DNA of 64,000 bases from Ruminococcus albus AD2013 (lineage in GTDB: Bacteria; Bacillota; Clostridia; Oscillospirales; Ruminococcaceae), in the NCBI RefSeq assembly GCF_000526775.1, contig NZ_JAGS01000001.1, positions 3,720,001-3,784,000 of the forward strand, written 5' to 3'. Both the position numbers and the translations under genes were made by a program. The notes below the pieces were generated by a model. It did not search any database, was not told where the DNA came from, and saw nothing but the letters and a program-made list of their open reading frames with translations. The first letter of the stretch is position 1; every line of letters begins with the position of its first letter. This document shows, one piece after another, positions 1 to 9,492 of this stretch.

Positions 1-943
1 CGATCGGTCGGATATATGGCTGGCTGATGCTGACGATTCTATTTTCAATGCGATGTGTATTGCTGACAAACATATGTTGCTGCTGCGAATAGACTGTCTC
101 CAGAATATCGAGTAAATATGCGTCAGATTCTGAAAGCACAACACCATTATTTTTCAGCAGATTCGAGATATATCCAAGATCGCGGCGGATGTATTGCAGC
201 TGCTTTTTGATTGCTTTTCTGATCTTTTTCGCACCGCGTTTTCTGCATTTTGCGAGAGCAAGATAATCCTTTCGTGCCTTCTCACGGTACATTCTCGGTC
301 TGTAGAAATTGTATTCATCACTGACCCGGCAGATCATATCTTCCAGCTTTTCACGCGCTTCATTCAGCAGTTCAATATCCTGCGGATACTTGATGTTTTG
401 CGGAGCACAAGTTGCATCAATGATCAATGTACCAGAAATCCCGGCGGTTTCCGTGTGATTCCAGACATCCTGCTGCTCATTCGTCTCCTGCTCTCCGCCG
501 CCGTTACCGTGATCATCATCGTCATCCTGATCGTCTTTCAGTGTATTGTATTCGATGATCATTTCATTGATCTCGTTCAGCACCTCTTCAGACAGACGCT
601 TGCGAAATTCAACAAGCAGAGACGGCACAAACGGAATCTTGTCTTCATATCCGGGCAGACCGATGAAATACTGATAGTACGGGTTTTCTCTGATCTGTTC
701 GACCAGTTCCTCATCAGGATAGTGATATTGCTTCTGAATCAGCAGCGAACCGAGTGCCATGCGCAGGGGCTTTGCAGGCATACCGGTATGGCTCGGGAAC
801 AGCTTCGCATACTCAGCCTCGATCGTTTCCCACGGGATCATTGCTGCTTTCTTCACCCAGCGGTTATCCGGGTTCATTTTCAGTCCCAGCGGCTGATTGA
901 AATCGGTAAATGAAATCTGCTTTTCTCTCTTGAACTTATACAT
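1..943 (-). CDS. IS1182/IS5-like DDE transposase, 3' end outside window
   Basis: Reading the minus strand from the ATG at 943, the frame stays open to the window edge (314 codons). The first ~100 residues match the DUF772-type N-terminal domain of IS1182/IS5-like transposases (K-M-N-P-D-N-R-W-V-K-K, later G-L-P-G-Y-E-D-K-I-P-F). A stretch I-I-D-A-T-C-A-P-Q-N-I-K-Y-P near residue 150 carries what should be the first catalytic Asp of the DDE triad. A TGGAGG ribosome site lies just upstream of the start. An acidic/Asn-rich linker sits before the catalytic Asp. The catalytic C-terminus lies off the window, so whether it is intact cannot be judged. The family call is from recognition, not a search. 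Confidence 0.85.
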   Translation of the reverse strand, partial: MYKFKREKQISFTDFNQPLGLKMNPDNRWVKKAAMIPWETIEAEYAKLFPSHTGMPAKPLRMALGSLLIQKQYHYPDEELVEQIRENPYYQYFIGLPGYEDKIPFVPSLLVEFRKRLSEEVLNEINEMIIEYNTLKDDQDDDDDHGNGGGEQETNEQQDVWNHTETAGISGTLIIDATCAPQNIKYPQDIELLNEAREKLEDMICRVSDEYNFYRPRMYREKARKDYLALAKCRKRGAKKIRKAIKKQLQYIRRDLGYISNLLKNNGVVLSESDAYLLDILETVYSQQQHMFVSNTHRIENRIVSISQPYIRPI

Positions 944-954
944 GGCATCCTCCA

Positions 955-1029
955 AAGTGCAAGCTTTTTTCTCGTTTTCCGGCTTTTTCCTTGCACTTCT
1001 ATTATACCATGTTTTATCGCTTTTGTCGA
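955..1029 (-). promoter_or_regulatory. Promoter and leader stem for the IS transposase
   Basis: On the minus strand a TCGACA / 17 bp / TATAAT promoter occupies 1029-1001. The first transcribed bases include a 9-bp inverted repeat (990-998 with 955-963) directly before the TGGAGG ribosome site, so the leader could fold and limit translation entering from outside, a common trait of IS elements. The fold is inferred from complementarity. Confidence 0.55.
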
Positions 1030-1060
1030 TGCTACGAAGGTTTTATTTGAATTGAGGAGA

Positions 1061-1104
1061 GACTAATTAGTCTATTGACACACGATATTTTAATGTGATA
1101 TAAT
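1061..1104 (+). promoter_or_regulatory. Promoter with 12-bp palindrome upstream of the VWA protein gene
   Basis: TTGACA at 1075-1080 and TATAAT at 1099-1104 with an 18-bp spacer form a strong sigma-A promoter. Immediately upstream, 1061-1072 is a perfect palindrome (GACTAATTAGTC), placed where a regulator could control the -35 region. The 5' leader is about 60 nt. Confidence 0.65.
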
Positions 1105-1171
1105 CTTCAAGCGACTCAAAATTCAAAGCCGCTTTGCCGAAAATTTGGCAAAAAAGTTTAGGAGGGTTAAA

Positions 1172-4100
1172 ATGGATCAAAAACGATCAAAAAATCTGAA
1201 ACGTGTTGTTTCAGGGCTGTTATCATTAGCTATGATAACAACAAGTATGTCAGCAGTTTTACCTGCAAGTGCTGACGCTGCAAGTAAGCAGGAAGCATAT
1301 CCGTATGCGATATTTGCTGCGGATGAACTGGGTGGCATTAAGCTTGACCTTAATTATCTGACGGTCAATGGCAACACTTGCACAAACGGTGTTTATTCGA
1401 CAACTGCAAAGTATCCGAATGTAAATGGTACTATTTTGGAGAACGAAGCACTTGCTGTTGATGAGATCGTCACCGATGATGAGAATACCACTGATGCACA
1501 GGACGGCGCTAAGGCTTTCGATGTCAGCAGGGATATGATCTATATCCACAACAAGCTGATGACAAGCTGGTTCAATAATAGCCGTAATTTTGATAACGAC
1601 TATACGCTGTCAGAGATGAACATCAACCTCAATTCGCCGGTGTATGTTACAGGCAAGATGTCATATAACGGCAATGTTGCACTGAATACTGCAATCGGTG
1701 CGGTTTCCGATGTTACTCTCAGCGGCGGAAATCTCAACGGCAACAATGCTGTTATCTATTCCAAATTCGGTGATATAAATATCGATGAAAGTCAGGCTTC
1801 GATGAACGGTCTGATCTATGCGCCATTTGGTACAGTTACCATCGACTGTGACAATTTTAATCTGAACGGTATCATAATCGCACAGAATGTTGTTATTAAC
1901 AGCCGCTATGGTGCTAACATCAATTACAGCAACACATGGGCAGAATTTGTAGGTACTGAAACCGAAGAACTCAGCTGGACTTTTGCTGACTGGAAGTATC
2001 TTGCAGATACTGACAAAGACGGTCTGCCTAACCTTATCGAAAAGGAAATAGGCACAAAGCCTTATGAAGCTGATACCGACGGTGATCTTTTGCCCGACGG
2101 ATATGAAGTGCTTTCTCTCGGTACTGATCCTTTGAAAATCGATACAAACGATAATGGTGTATCAGACTACGATGAAGATTTTGACACAGACGGTCTTTCA
2201 AATGGTCAGGAATACGAGATCGGCACAAGACCTTTCAATGATGATTCCGATGGAGATAACCTCAAAGACGGTGATGAAGTTAATACCTATTTCACTGACC
2301 CGCTTGAAGTTGATACCGATAAGGATGGTCTGAACGATGATGACGAGATTTATTTTGGCACTGATCCCAAAGATCCCGATTCAGACGATGACGGTGAGCT
2401 TGACGGCAAGGAAAGGCGTTCTCAGACATTTACACACAAGGTTGAGAACGAAGATTGCGCCGTAACAGAAGTTATCGTTTCTATGGAGGGTACAGGCAAT
2501 CTTCAGAAGACTACTACTGTTGAGAGTGTAATGAATAAGGATATGCTTTGCACAGGTGTAGTAGGACTTGTTGGTGAACCCTTCTCTATTGAAACTACTT
2601 CAAAGTATGAAAAAGCTACACTTACATATGTTATTGACAAGAGTAAGCTGGGCGATACAGAGTTTGACAACCTGCTGTTTTTATGGTATGATGAGAATAA
2701 GGACGAATTCGTTGAACTTGAAACCATACTTGATGAAGAGAATTCTACTGTCAGCATAAATACTACTCATTTCAGCAAGTATATGCTTGTAGATAAAAAA
2801 GAATGGTTTGATGCTTGGAAAAGAGCTTCATTATATTTTGAAGATGATTACGAACCGCTTGCAGCAGCAATTTGTTATGACTGCTCGGGAAGTATGAGCG
2901 GTAATGACAGAAACGGTTATAGAAAACTTGCAATTGATAATTTCATTGACTCGATGACATTAACTGACAAAACTGCTCTTATCAGTTTTGAAAGTAGCGC
3001 AAAACTTGTCAGCGGCTTCTCATATGATAAAGAAGAATTAAAAAGGCGTGTAGAACCATACAATGGCGGTGGCACTAATGTGCGTTCAGCAATTGAAGAG
3101 GCAGTCAAACAGCTCAGCAAAGTCGAGCATTGGTACACCAGACATATAATTTTACTTTCTGATGGCGATGTTAATTTAAAGATAGACCTTAGCAAAAACG
3201 TTGTCGATGATCTGATAAAACAGGCTGCTGAGAAGAACATAAAGATACATACCATTGGTCTTGGTTCGGATGCAGACAATCAGAAGCTGAAAGACTGCGC
3301 AACTTACACCGGCGGGGACTCTTTTACTGCTGCAACAGCAGAAGAACTGGATGCGATCTATAAGGATCTTTCAAAGAAAAACCATTTTGATCTGAAAACA
3401 CTTCCCGATAAAGATAAAGACGGACTCCCTGATGAATTTGAGGTTTCGGGACTGGTCATTTCTAATGCACAGATTTTCTATACCGACCCTGAGATTCAGG
3501 ATTGTGATAATGATGATCTTTTCGATGGACAGGAAATATCTATTGATAATATAAGATCAAAAGTTGTTGAAGTATATGATGGTTATAGCGGCAAGACCAC
3601 TTATTCATCTGTATATTTTACTTATAATTCTGATCCTTGGGATGATGATACGTATAAAAATGGTCATGATGATTTATGGCTTTCTGAGTATGATCGAAAC
3701 TTTAACACTTTAATCGAAAAAATCAAAATCCTTGAAGATGATATTAGAGAAATTAAAAATTCTGAGTTAATTTATGATCATGAGTATTATGAAATGTTCG
3801 ACGATTCGATTATTACAATCAATGTTCTACGTTGCTTAAAGAAAAGATACGGTTATGATGGTATTATCAATAATCTTATGTGGTCGTATGCAACAGGATT
3901 TGATTGTGGAGAACTTAGAGAGGAGATTGAAAAGCGACACCATGGTCTTCTCGGTTATTTTCAAAATTTAAAATTCATCGACAGAGACGGCAATGAGATT
4001 GATTTTATCCATATGATGGCTACATTATCAGGATATCGAAATGAGCCACTGTTTGTGGATGTTCAACTCTCAGGATGGGCTGGAGACTTGCAGACTTTGA

Positions 4101-4627
4101 TTTATGACATTAAAGTTCATGCTAATGAAGAAAATAGCAATTTAAACGAGGTAGCTAAGAAATATATTTGTTCTGACGAATCTGAGTACTTCAAGGAAGA
4201 TGATATGTTCTCGGATATCGATGCTGATAATATTGTTCATTTATATAATCAGAGTGAATTGTTATCGGATGTATTGAAAGACTATTATAACAATGTTTAT
4301 AAGGATCGATTTAAGATATTTGTGGATAACTATGGAGGAATTGAGAAACTTAAAGAAAAAGCAGATGAATTTACACATGGTAATGGTCCAGTTAAGCATT
4401 ACTTTATGAAAGATAAGGCTGAGGAAGCAGCTTATACTCCGAAAATAAGAAAAAAATACGAGGAGAGTTTTGAAGGTTATAAATATTATACATCTTCAGA
4501 TATGTTTGGAAATCCATTAACGTATTCCGTACCGATCTATTCCATACCTGATCCCAAAATTATAACACAAGAAGAAAGCGACGCTTTGACATATGCGTTT
4601 ATCAACTATATAAAAGGAAAGTTATAA
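1172..4627 (+). CDS. Large secreted VWA-domain protein with calcium-binding (thrombospondin-3-like) repeats
   Basis: 1151 aa. The start is the ATG at 1172, which has GGAGGG 5 nt upstream; an upstream TTG at 1145 lacks one. A signal peptide (K/R-rich start, hydrophobic core, A-S-A-D-A) covers about residues 1-37. Residues ~40-275 are a Gly/Asn-rich repetitive region. Residues ~280-410 hold several D-x-D-x-D-G-L-type calcium-binding repeats. A von Willebrand A domain follows (~560-740) with intact MIDAS residues: D-C-S-G-S near 570, the Thr of G-G-G-T-N, and the Asp of S-D-G-D. More calcium repeats lie near 745-790. The last ~350 residues, AT-rich and charged, are unrecognised. It is probably a surface adhesin; a toxin-like C-terminus is possible. 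A lipoprotein gene follows after 4 bp. Confidence 0.85.
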   Translation: MDQKRSKNLKRVVSGLLSLAMITTSMSAVLPASADAASKQEAYPYAIFAADELGGIKLDLNYLTVNGNTCTNGVYSTTAKYPNVNGTILENEALAVDEIVTDDENTTDAQDGAKAFDVSRDMIYIHNKLMTSWFNNSRNFDNDYTLSEMNINLNSPVYVTGKMSYNGNVALNTAIGAVSDVTLSGGNLNGNNAVIYSKFGDINIDESQASMNGLIYAPFGTVTIDCDNFNLNGIIIAQNVVINSRYGANINYSNTWAEFVGTETEELSWTFADWKYLADTDKDGLPNLIEKEIGTKPYEADTDGDLLPDGYEVLSLGTDPLKIDTNDNGVSDYDEDFDTDGLSNGQEYEIGTRPFNDDSDGDNLKDGDEVNTYFTDPLEVDTDKDGLNDDDEIYFGTDPKDPDSDDDGELDGKERRSQTFTHKVENEDCAVTEVIVSMEGTGNLQKTTTVESVMNKDMLCTGVVGLVGEPFSIETTSKYEKATLTYVIDKSKLGDTEFDNLLFLWYDENKDEFVELETILDEENSTVSINTTHFSKYMLVDKKEWFDAWKRASLYFEDDYEPLAAAICYDCSGSMSGNDRNGYRKLAIDNFIDSMTLTDKTALISFESSAKLVSGFSYDKEELKRRVEPYNGGGTNVRSAIEEAVKQLSKVEHWYTRHIILLSDGDVNLKIDLSKNVVDDLIKQAAEKNIKIHTIGLGSDADNQKLKDCATYTGGDSFTAATAEELDAIYKDLSKKNHFDLKTLPDKDKDGLPDEFEVSGLVISNAQIFYTDPEIQDCDNDDLFDGQEISIDNIRSKVVEVYDGYSGKTTYSSVYFTYNSDPWDDDTYKNGHDDLWLSEYDRNFNTLIEKIKILEDDIREIKNSELIYDHEYYEMFDDSIITINVLRCLKKRYGYDGIINNLMWSYATGFDCGELREEIEKRHHGLLGYFQNLKFIDRDGNEIDFIHMMATLSGYRNEPLFVDVQLSGWAGDLQTLIYDIKVHANEENSNLNEVAKKYICSDESEYFKEDDMFSDIDADNIVHLYNQSELLSDVLKDYYNNVYKDRFKIFVDNYGGIEKLKEKADEFTHGNGPVKHYFMKDKAEEAAYTPKIRKKYEESFEGYKYYTSSDMFGNPLTYSVPIYSIPDPKIITQEESDALTYAFINYIKGKL

Positions 4628-4631
4628 AAAT

Positions 4632-5225
4632 ATGTTGAAAAAATTTTTTATTTTATTACTGAGCTTTATGATATCTTTATTTCTGGTTGGATGTCATTCC
4701 GGACTCAATGATGAAGGCACAGTTACAACCCCAAATGGCGATGTTTTTGAAGTAAAAAGTAGATCTACTACAACAGGTAGAGTGTATTCTATAAAGGACG
4801 GAGATACACTTCTTCTTGAAGTAGGGGATGAGGAGATAAGAAGCTCTGATTTTGAGCTGATATACGATTCTGATAAAGTAAAAGCATATCTGTTTTATAG
4901 TCGCATTCTTGTTTCAATCGATAATGGGTCGTTTCGATTGGTTGACAACAGTTTTGATTTTGATGAAACACCCGAGGTCGATGATATAATCGCAGCAAAT
5001 TTGCTTCGAAGCAGAGGAACGATTCTCGGATATTACGATATTTTCAAACAAAGACAGCCTCAAAAGTATACAAGCATGATAGAAGCATATAGGAATGAAA
5101 ATTACTCCCAATTAAGTGAATTCGGATTGCCAACGAAGCCGGGTCCTAGGGAAACAATGATGTTCACACTGGATGATTATATTCAAAGTGACACAGAATC
5201 TAATTCGCCACAGATAGAACAATAG
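4632..5225 (+). CDS. Small lipoprotein of unknown function, partner of the VWA protein
   Basis: 197 aa. The N-terminus is a classical lipoprotein signal: two lysines, a hydrophobic run and the lipobox L-V-G-C with Cys21. The rest is soluble and acidic, with no family I can name. The segment around residues 94-165 (I-L-V-S-I-D-N-G-S-F ... F-K-Q-R-Q-P-Q-K-Y ... E-F-G-L-P-T-K-P-G-P) recurs in a truncated gene on the minus strand at 21073-21350, so this is a multi-copy family. It starts 4 bp after the VWA gene, so the two are almost certainly one transcript. An immunity-like or anchoring role is conceivable, but nothing in the sequence proves it. Confidence 0.7.
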   Translation: MLKKFFILLLSFMISLFLVGCHSGLNDEGTVTTPNGDVFEVKSRSTTTGRVYSIKDGDTLLLEVGDEEIRSSDFELIYDSDKVKAYLFYSRILVSIDNGSFRLVDNSFDFDETPEVDDIIAANLLRSRGTILGYYDIFKQRQPQKYTSMIEAYRNENYSQLSEFGLPTKPGPRETMMFTLDDYIQSDTESNSPQIEQ

Positions 5226-5347
5226 TGTCATAAACAAAGATCAATCATAGAACATAACAAATATGAAAGCCCTGATAGCATTCAGGTATTTACTAAACAA
5301 TAATGCCCATACCAATCCAGTAATGGCATTATCAATTCATTATTCTT

Positions 5348-5384
5348 AACTCTGAGGTGCATTAAATGTACTTCAGAGTTTTTT
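5348..5384 (+). terminator. Intrinsic terminator after the VWA/lipoprotein operon
   Basis: AACTCTGA at 5348-5355 pairs with TCAGAGTT at 5373-5380, with further pairing inside, and is followed by a run of T. A very similar stem (AACTCTGAG/CTCAGAGTT) ends the gene at 25619. Confidence 0.75.
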
Positions 5385-5462
5385 GCTATATATAAATTTT
5401 AGCAAGTGAGGTATTTTGCTATATTATTATATGGTTATCCCCTTAACACACCACAAGTAAGA

Positions 5463-5835
5463 TCACTGCACCAAAGCAGCCAAAAGCCTTAAATACGCAC
5501 TGTTTCCCAGCTTACGACGGTTGAATTTGTAACAGTATTCGGCAGCATATAACGATGTGTGGATCTTTTCGTTTCCGTGGTAAGTTCCCATGATCATTGC
5601 TTTGAAGTTTGATATAGCTTTATGCATCCAATTCAGCTGACCGCTTGTCGGATCATATGTCTCAATAACATGGAAGTATTTCTGTGCCAGCGGTTTCTTG
5701 TAACTTCGAGCATTATCACTCTCGATCTTCGAGCCTGCGCGGATATTATCCCTGGCAAATCTACCTAGAGTTGGAGCACCGAGATACGTGTCATCAAGTT
5801 CAACGATCCCGTCGAGCAAATAGCGTTCTTCACGG
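5463..5835 (-). pseudogene. IS1595 (ISXO2-like) transposase remnant
   Basis: The minus-strand frame reads G-I-V-E-L-D-D-T-Y-L-G-A-P, the first catalytic Asp region of ISXO2-like transposases. It then jumps to G-R-F-A-R-D-N-I-R-A-G-S-K-I-E-S-D-N-A-R-S-Y, the second acidic region, and ends with N-W-M-H-K-A-I-S-N-F-K-A-M-I-M-G-T-Y-H-G. The usual ~60-80 residues between the two acidic blocks are missing, so there is an internal deletion. The 5' half is replaced by TnpB copy 1 sequence from 5836. The open frame continues artificially into the antisense of that element (to 5882), which is not part of the transposase. Confidence 0.75.
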
Positions 5836-5846
5836 CATTCAAAGGT

Positions 5847-7028
5847 GTGAGTAGACTCACATATATTGAAACACTGATCCATGCTACAAAAGATAATCCC
5901 GATCCAATTTATGATTTTGATGCCAAATTCTATAAGATGCCAAGCTATCTGCGCCGTGGTGCTATTAACGAGGCTATAGGCAAGGTATCATCTTACAAAA
6001 GCAATCTCGATAACTGGATCAAAGATCCGGTCGGAAGAGAACCATCGTCTCCAAAAGCAGGATATACATTCCCTTCTATGTACCGTACAGTAATGTACAA
6101 TCAGACCGGTGATTATACTGCCCAGATCAAAGTCTACATCCGTAATACATGGGACTGGATAACGATAAACCTTAAAAAGTCTGATATGGATTATATATAC
6201 AGACATTGCAGTTTTCGCAAGCAATGCGCTCCAACACTTCAAAAACGAGGCAAGGAGTGGTTTTTGGAATTTCCATTTGAGGAAAAGGTCAAACTTGCAG
6301 ATATATCTGTGTATGAACAGACCATTGTTGCTGTAGATCTTGGAATAAACACCGCAGCTACGATTTCCGTAATGCTTTCAGATGGCACTATTCTTGGAAG
6401 GCATTTTTGTAAGCTTACCAAATAAACAGACCATCTGATGCATTGTGTTAACCGTATAAAAAAAGCTCAGCAGCATGGTAACTATAAAACACCAAGGCTT
6501 TGGGCAAAAGCCAAAGGAATCAATCACGACATTGCCACTAAAACTGCTGCCTGCATCGTAGATATAGCTGTTCTTTATAATGCAGATGTTATTGTATTTG
6601 AGCATTTAGACAAGAACGGTAAGGTCCGCGGTTCTAAAAAGCAGAAGCTCAAGCTGTGGCGCAGTCAGGAAGTTCAGTCTATTGTAACGAATAAAGTTCA
6701 CAGACTGGGTATGAGAGTAAGCCATATCTGTGCATGGAATACGTCACGCCTTGCCTACGATGGCAGTGGTTTTGTACTTCGTGGTAAATTTGGTGGTTTC
6801 AATACCTATGAGCTATGCAAATTTCAAAATGGCAAGACCTACAACTGTGATCTATCTGCTTCGTATAATATCGGGGCAAGATATTTCATACGTGAAATAT
6901 TAAAATCCTTGGATGAGAATTCAAGGTTGCTCATTGAGGCAAAAGTACCTCAATGCAGTAAGAGAAGCACCTGCACGTTCTCTACCTTAGTTAACCTGAA
7001 TGCGGAAATTATTGCTCAAACAGCATAA
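5847..7028 (+). pseudogene. tnpB: TnpB-family RNA-guided nuclease, copy 1 (5' truncated, nonsense codon)
   Basis: The frame runs from within codon ~57 of the family to the natural stop, broken by one TAA at 6423-6425 where copy 3 has GAA. RuvC-like acidic residues are visible: Asp in V-A-V-D-L-G-I-N-T-A, Glu in V-I-V-F-E-H-L-D-K, and Asp in Y-N-C-D-L-S-A-S-Y-N-I. The usual CxxC...CxxC zinc ribbon of TnpB is not seen; only single cysteines remain in that region. TnpB proteins are OmegaRNA-guided DNA nucleases that maintain IS200/IS605 elements. This copy is inactive unless the stop is read through. Confidence 0.8.
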
Positions 7029-7136
7029 TTTTCTGAGTTCAGGCTGTATGGTAGAAACGTAGTCCGCCCACCTAAAGTGGGCGTGTCCGCTAGGACACTA
7101 TTGGAAGCACGCGACTTTAGTCGTGTGAGGCTTCAC
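7021..7136 (+). ncRNA. Right-end / OmegaRNA scaffold of TnpB copy 1
   Basis: The 3' end of tnpB runs into a block conserved in all three copies with successive stems: CGCCCAC/GTGGGCG, GTCC/GGAC, and CACGCGAC-TTTA-GTCGTGTG. In TnpB systems this right end is transcribed as the guide-RNA scaffold and the flanking DNA supplies the guide. Here the guide would begin at 7137 with AAGCACCGCC, which lies inside the sirtuin gene. The role is inferred from the family. Confidence 0.65.
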
Positions 7137-7607
7137 AAGCACCGCCTGTTCTACACGCAGGGCGATTATGGACTTTGGCAGTGCAGTGAGCCGTGCCGAC
7201 AAAAGACCTATGACAACGAGGAAACGGTCAGGGCGATGTTTGAGCGGCAGAAGGATATGCGTGTTCCGTCAGAGCTTGTTCCGCACTGTCCTGTCTGCGG
7301 AAAGCCTATGAGCATGAACCTCAGAGCAGATGACACCTTTGTCGAAGACGAGGGCTGGCACAGAGCAGCGGAGCGTTATGATGAGTTCCTGCGCCGCCAT
7401 GAGGGACAGCATATCCTGTTCTTAGAGCTTGGCGTAGGCATGAACACGCCTGTCATAATCAAGTATCCGTTCTGGAAGATGACCTATGCAAACCCGAAGG
7501 CGGTCTATGCCTGCCTGAATTTCGGGGAGGCGTATGCACCTGATGAGATCAGAGGTCAGAGCATTTGTATCAATGGGGATATTCATAGTATTTTAGACAG
7601 GATATAA
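7137..7607 (+). pseudogene. Sirtuin (SIR2-family NAD-dependent deacylase), 3' part only
   Basis: Downstream of the TnpB right end the frame reads K-H-R-L-F-Y-T-Q-G-D-Y-G-L-W-Q-C ... H-C-P-V-C-G-K-P-M-S-M-N-L-R ... F-L-E-L-G-V-G-M-N-T-P-V-I-I-K-Y-P-F-W, typical of the C-terminal half of bacterial Sir2-like enzymes, including the zinc-binding cysteines. The NAD-binding N-terminal half (G-A-G-x-S and catalytic His) is missing. The apparent extension back to 7077 is translated mobile-element sequence. The gene was interrupted by TnpB copy 1, and its 5' half is not found in the window. About 157 codons remain. Confidence 0.8.
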
Positions 7608-7704
7608 AATCAAGAGGCTGTTGCAACCGCAGCACCCTCTAACCATATCCGAACATCAGAGTAAAAAAACATATTAACTGGTGAAATAAGCTGTTTCAGA
7701 GCAC

Positions 7705-7746
7705 ACACCCCCAAGCCCTCTTCAAAAAAAGAGGACTCGGGGGTGT
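7705..7746. terminator. Strong hairpin between sirtuin remnant and transposase tail
   Basis: ACACCCCC (7705-7712) pairs with GGGGGTGT (7739-7746), with an inner stem and an A-rich loop. It may be an IS end or a bidirectional terminator for the converging fragments. Confidence 0.5.
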
Positions 7747-7762
7747 TATGTTCTGCTGGTTT

Positions 7763-7920
7763 TTATGCCGTTTTCAGTTCAAAAAGAGAAATTCCAAGTC
7801 GGTTTTCTGAAATCTTAGCAAAAAGCTTCTTTATGTTGTATGCAAGTCCCAGCAAAAGGAACTCAGTTCTGATGTTATTTTTCCCCCTGCACAGGAATCT
7901 TCTGAATCCTTTCGTTGGTT
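7763..7920 (-). pseudogene. Transposase C-terminal tail (IS1182-like)
   Basis: The minus strand encodes R-R-F-L-C-R-G-K-N-N-I-R-T-E-F-L-L-L-G-L-A-Y-N-I-K-K-L-F, the signature C-terminal helix of IS1182/IS4-type DDE transposases, ending at 7763. Upstream of about 7920 the frame no longer resembles a transposase, so only ~50 codons survive. It could be the tail of a relative of the element at 1-943, but the two do not overlap in sequence, so this cannot be tested here. Confidence 0.6.
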
Positions 7921-8103
7921 TAATGGTTTTGGCAATTATATTATACCACAAAAAGAAGAGCTTGGCACCTTGTAGGTCAAACGCCAAACGGCAAGCAAAT
8001 TATTAAGTATATGAATATTATCTTTTGTTTTTGTAAAGATTGACGGTCATTATATAGTATTAACGGCATTTGATACAAAAGAATATTAACCTGAGTAATT
8101 AAG

Positions 8104-8140
8104 CTAAAAAAGTTCTGTAAATATAAAATCTACAGAACTC
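8104..8140 (-). terminator. Intrinsic terminator of the two-component operon
   Basis: AGTTCTGTA (8111-8119) and TACAGAACT (8131-8139) form a 9-bp stem. On the minus strand it is followed by a T run, 33 bp after the histidine kinase stop codon. Confidence 0.75.
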
Positions 8141-8172
8141 ATTTTAATGTATAGAAAAATCCGATACCCTGT

Positions 8173-9492
8173 TTATTCGGGACGATACATAAGTATGCTT
8201 ACGTTGAAAATCCCATTGTGGGTCTCAATGACCATTGACCCTTTATAACGCTTCACAATGTTCTGAACAGAACGCAGACCGATTCCATGACCTTCTTTGT
8301 TGGTGATGGGCAAATCATTCTTGTCCAGTTCAATCCTGCCGCGATAGGCGTTGTATATCGATATTACCAACGCTTTCGTATTCATCAGACCGATGCGGAC
8401 ACTCACAAGACGGTTATCGCCATCAAGTTCTGATGCCGCACGAATGGCATTTTCTACCAGATTGCCCATGACTGCGCACATATCCGATTCTTTTACGGGC
8501 AGGTCTTCGCCTAAGTCTATCGACCAGTTTATTGAAACTTCCTGAGATTTTGCGGCTTCGTCATAGTGGCTTGCAATAGCATCGACCGCCTGATTTTCGC
8601 ATATCGCCTTATGCCGCTGGGAAATATGTTCAACCAGCGGGGCGAGGTATTCATTCAGTTTATAGGTCTGACCCTTTTTCAGATATTCATTTATAAGGAG
8701 TATATGCTGGCGAAAATCGTGACGAAGCTGAGAGGATTCCTGCAAATACTGCCTTGTTTTTCGGTACTGGTTTTCTTCCATACGAAAAAAGTCAAGGCTG
8801 CGTTGTAGATCAGCACGCTCGGTCATCTTTTTGGAAAGCCACCATAATATATGGTACAGAAACAAAGTGACAATCGGAATGGTCAGAAATATCACCAGAG
8901 TTATCCTGCGCAATCTGCCTATCATGACATTCTCGGCGCTGAGAGGATTTGTCCAGATAATGAGAACCGATGAAGTAAGCAGTACGATAGAAAGAACTTT
9001 CCACACATTATCGAGATCTTCGTTCTCAAACATTTCGGGGAACTTCTTAAATAGTGTTCGTGCAAAGACTAGCCCGACAGAAACTGTAACACCAAGACAG
9101 ATAAGCCCCGAAGACAGGTTGTATACGTTATATTTGTTTCCAAGTTCCAGCGGCGCAGTCAGGAATGTGTTGTATGTGGTTGAAAACGCACACAGGAACA
9201 TCGAATTTCCAAAGGAAAAAAGCTTTTGAAAAATAGATAGTTCAAAGCAGAAATTATATAGCAGAAACATCGCAACCATCGTCGGAAACAACAGCTTGTT
9301 GGTTGGAATTAGAAGCATCGAACACAGTATCGAACCACCCACAGTGAATATGCCAAGAACGATCGCAAGTGCGCCGAAGAGGAATGGCTTGTTTACCTTG
9401 CGGCAGCGGTACACAGGTATCACCGCCATAGCTGCGGCGGGTATGACCATTGCAAGCTCGGTAAAATATCTGATGGTCAGGCTGATATTCAT
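8173..9492 (-). CDS. AgrC-type sensor histidine kinase (GHKL ATPase)
   Basis: 439 aa. The first ~210 residues are six or seven hydrophobic segments (membrane sensor), followed by a short coiled region. The phosphoacceptor region reads L-R-H-D-F-R-Q-H (His near 257), characteristic of HPK10/AgrC-like kinases. The N-box is N-L-V-E-N-A-I-R-A-A and the G-box is G-H-G-I-G-L-R-S-V. It overlaps the upstream response-regulator gene by 4 bp, so the pair is translationally coupled. No AgrB/AgrD-like peptide gene was found nearby, so the signal is unknown. Adjacent genes are secreted proteins that could be targets, but this is not shown. Confidence 0.9.
   Translation of the reverse strand: MNISLTIRYFTELAMVIPAAAMAVIPVYRCRKVNKPFLFGALAIVLGIFTVGGSILCSMLLIPTNKLLFPTMVAMFLLYNFCFELSIFQKLFSFGNSMFLCAFSTTYNTFLTAPLELGNKYNVYNLSSGLICLGVTVSVGLVFARTLFKKFPEMFENEDLDNVWKVLSIVLLTSSVLIIWTNPLSAENVMIGRLRRITLVIFLTIPIVTLFLYHILWWLSKKMTERADLQRSLDFFRMEENQYRKTRQYLQESSQLRHDFRQHILLINEYLKKGQTYKLNEYLAPLVEHISQRHKAICENQAVDAIASHYDEAAKSQEVSINWSIDLGEDLPVKESDMCAVMGNLVENAIRAASELDGDNRLVSVRIGLMNTKALVISIYNAYRGRIELDKNDLPITNKEGHGIGLRSVQNIVKRYKGSMVIETHNGIFNVSILMYRPE

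Larger units (their letters stand above)
5836..7136 (+). mobile_element. IS200/IS605-type TnpB element, copy 1, left end lost
   Basis: Homologous to the elements at 26451-27446 and 31055-32947. The left ~620 bp, including the left-end hairpin and the first ~55 codons of tnpB, are absent: homology starts at the sequence CATTCAAAGG (5836), abutting the IS1595 remnant. The right end is complete and finishes in ...GAGGCTTCAC at 7136. No tnpA (Y1 transposase) is present, so mobilisation would need one in trans. Confidence 0.8.

Noticed and set aside
194..913. 239-codon + strand frame at the left edge
   Set aside because: Antisense to a clear transposase on the minus strand with a good start and promoter.
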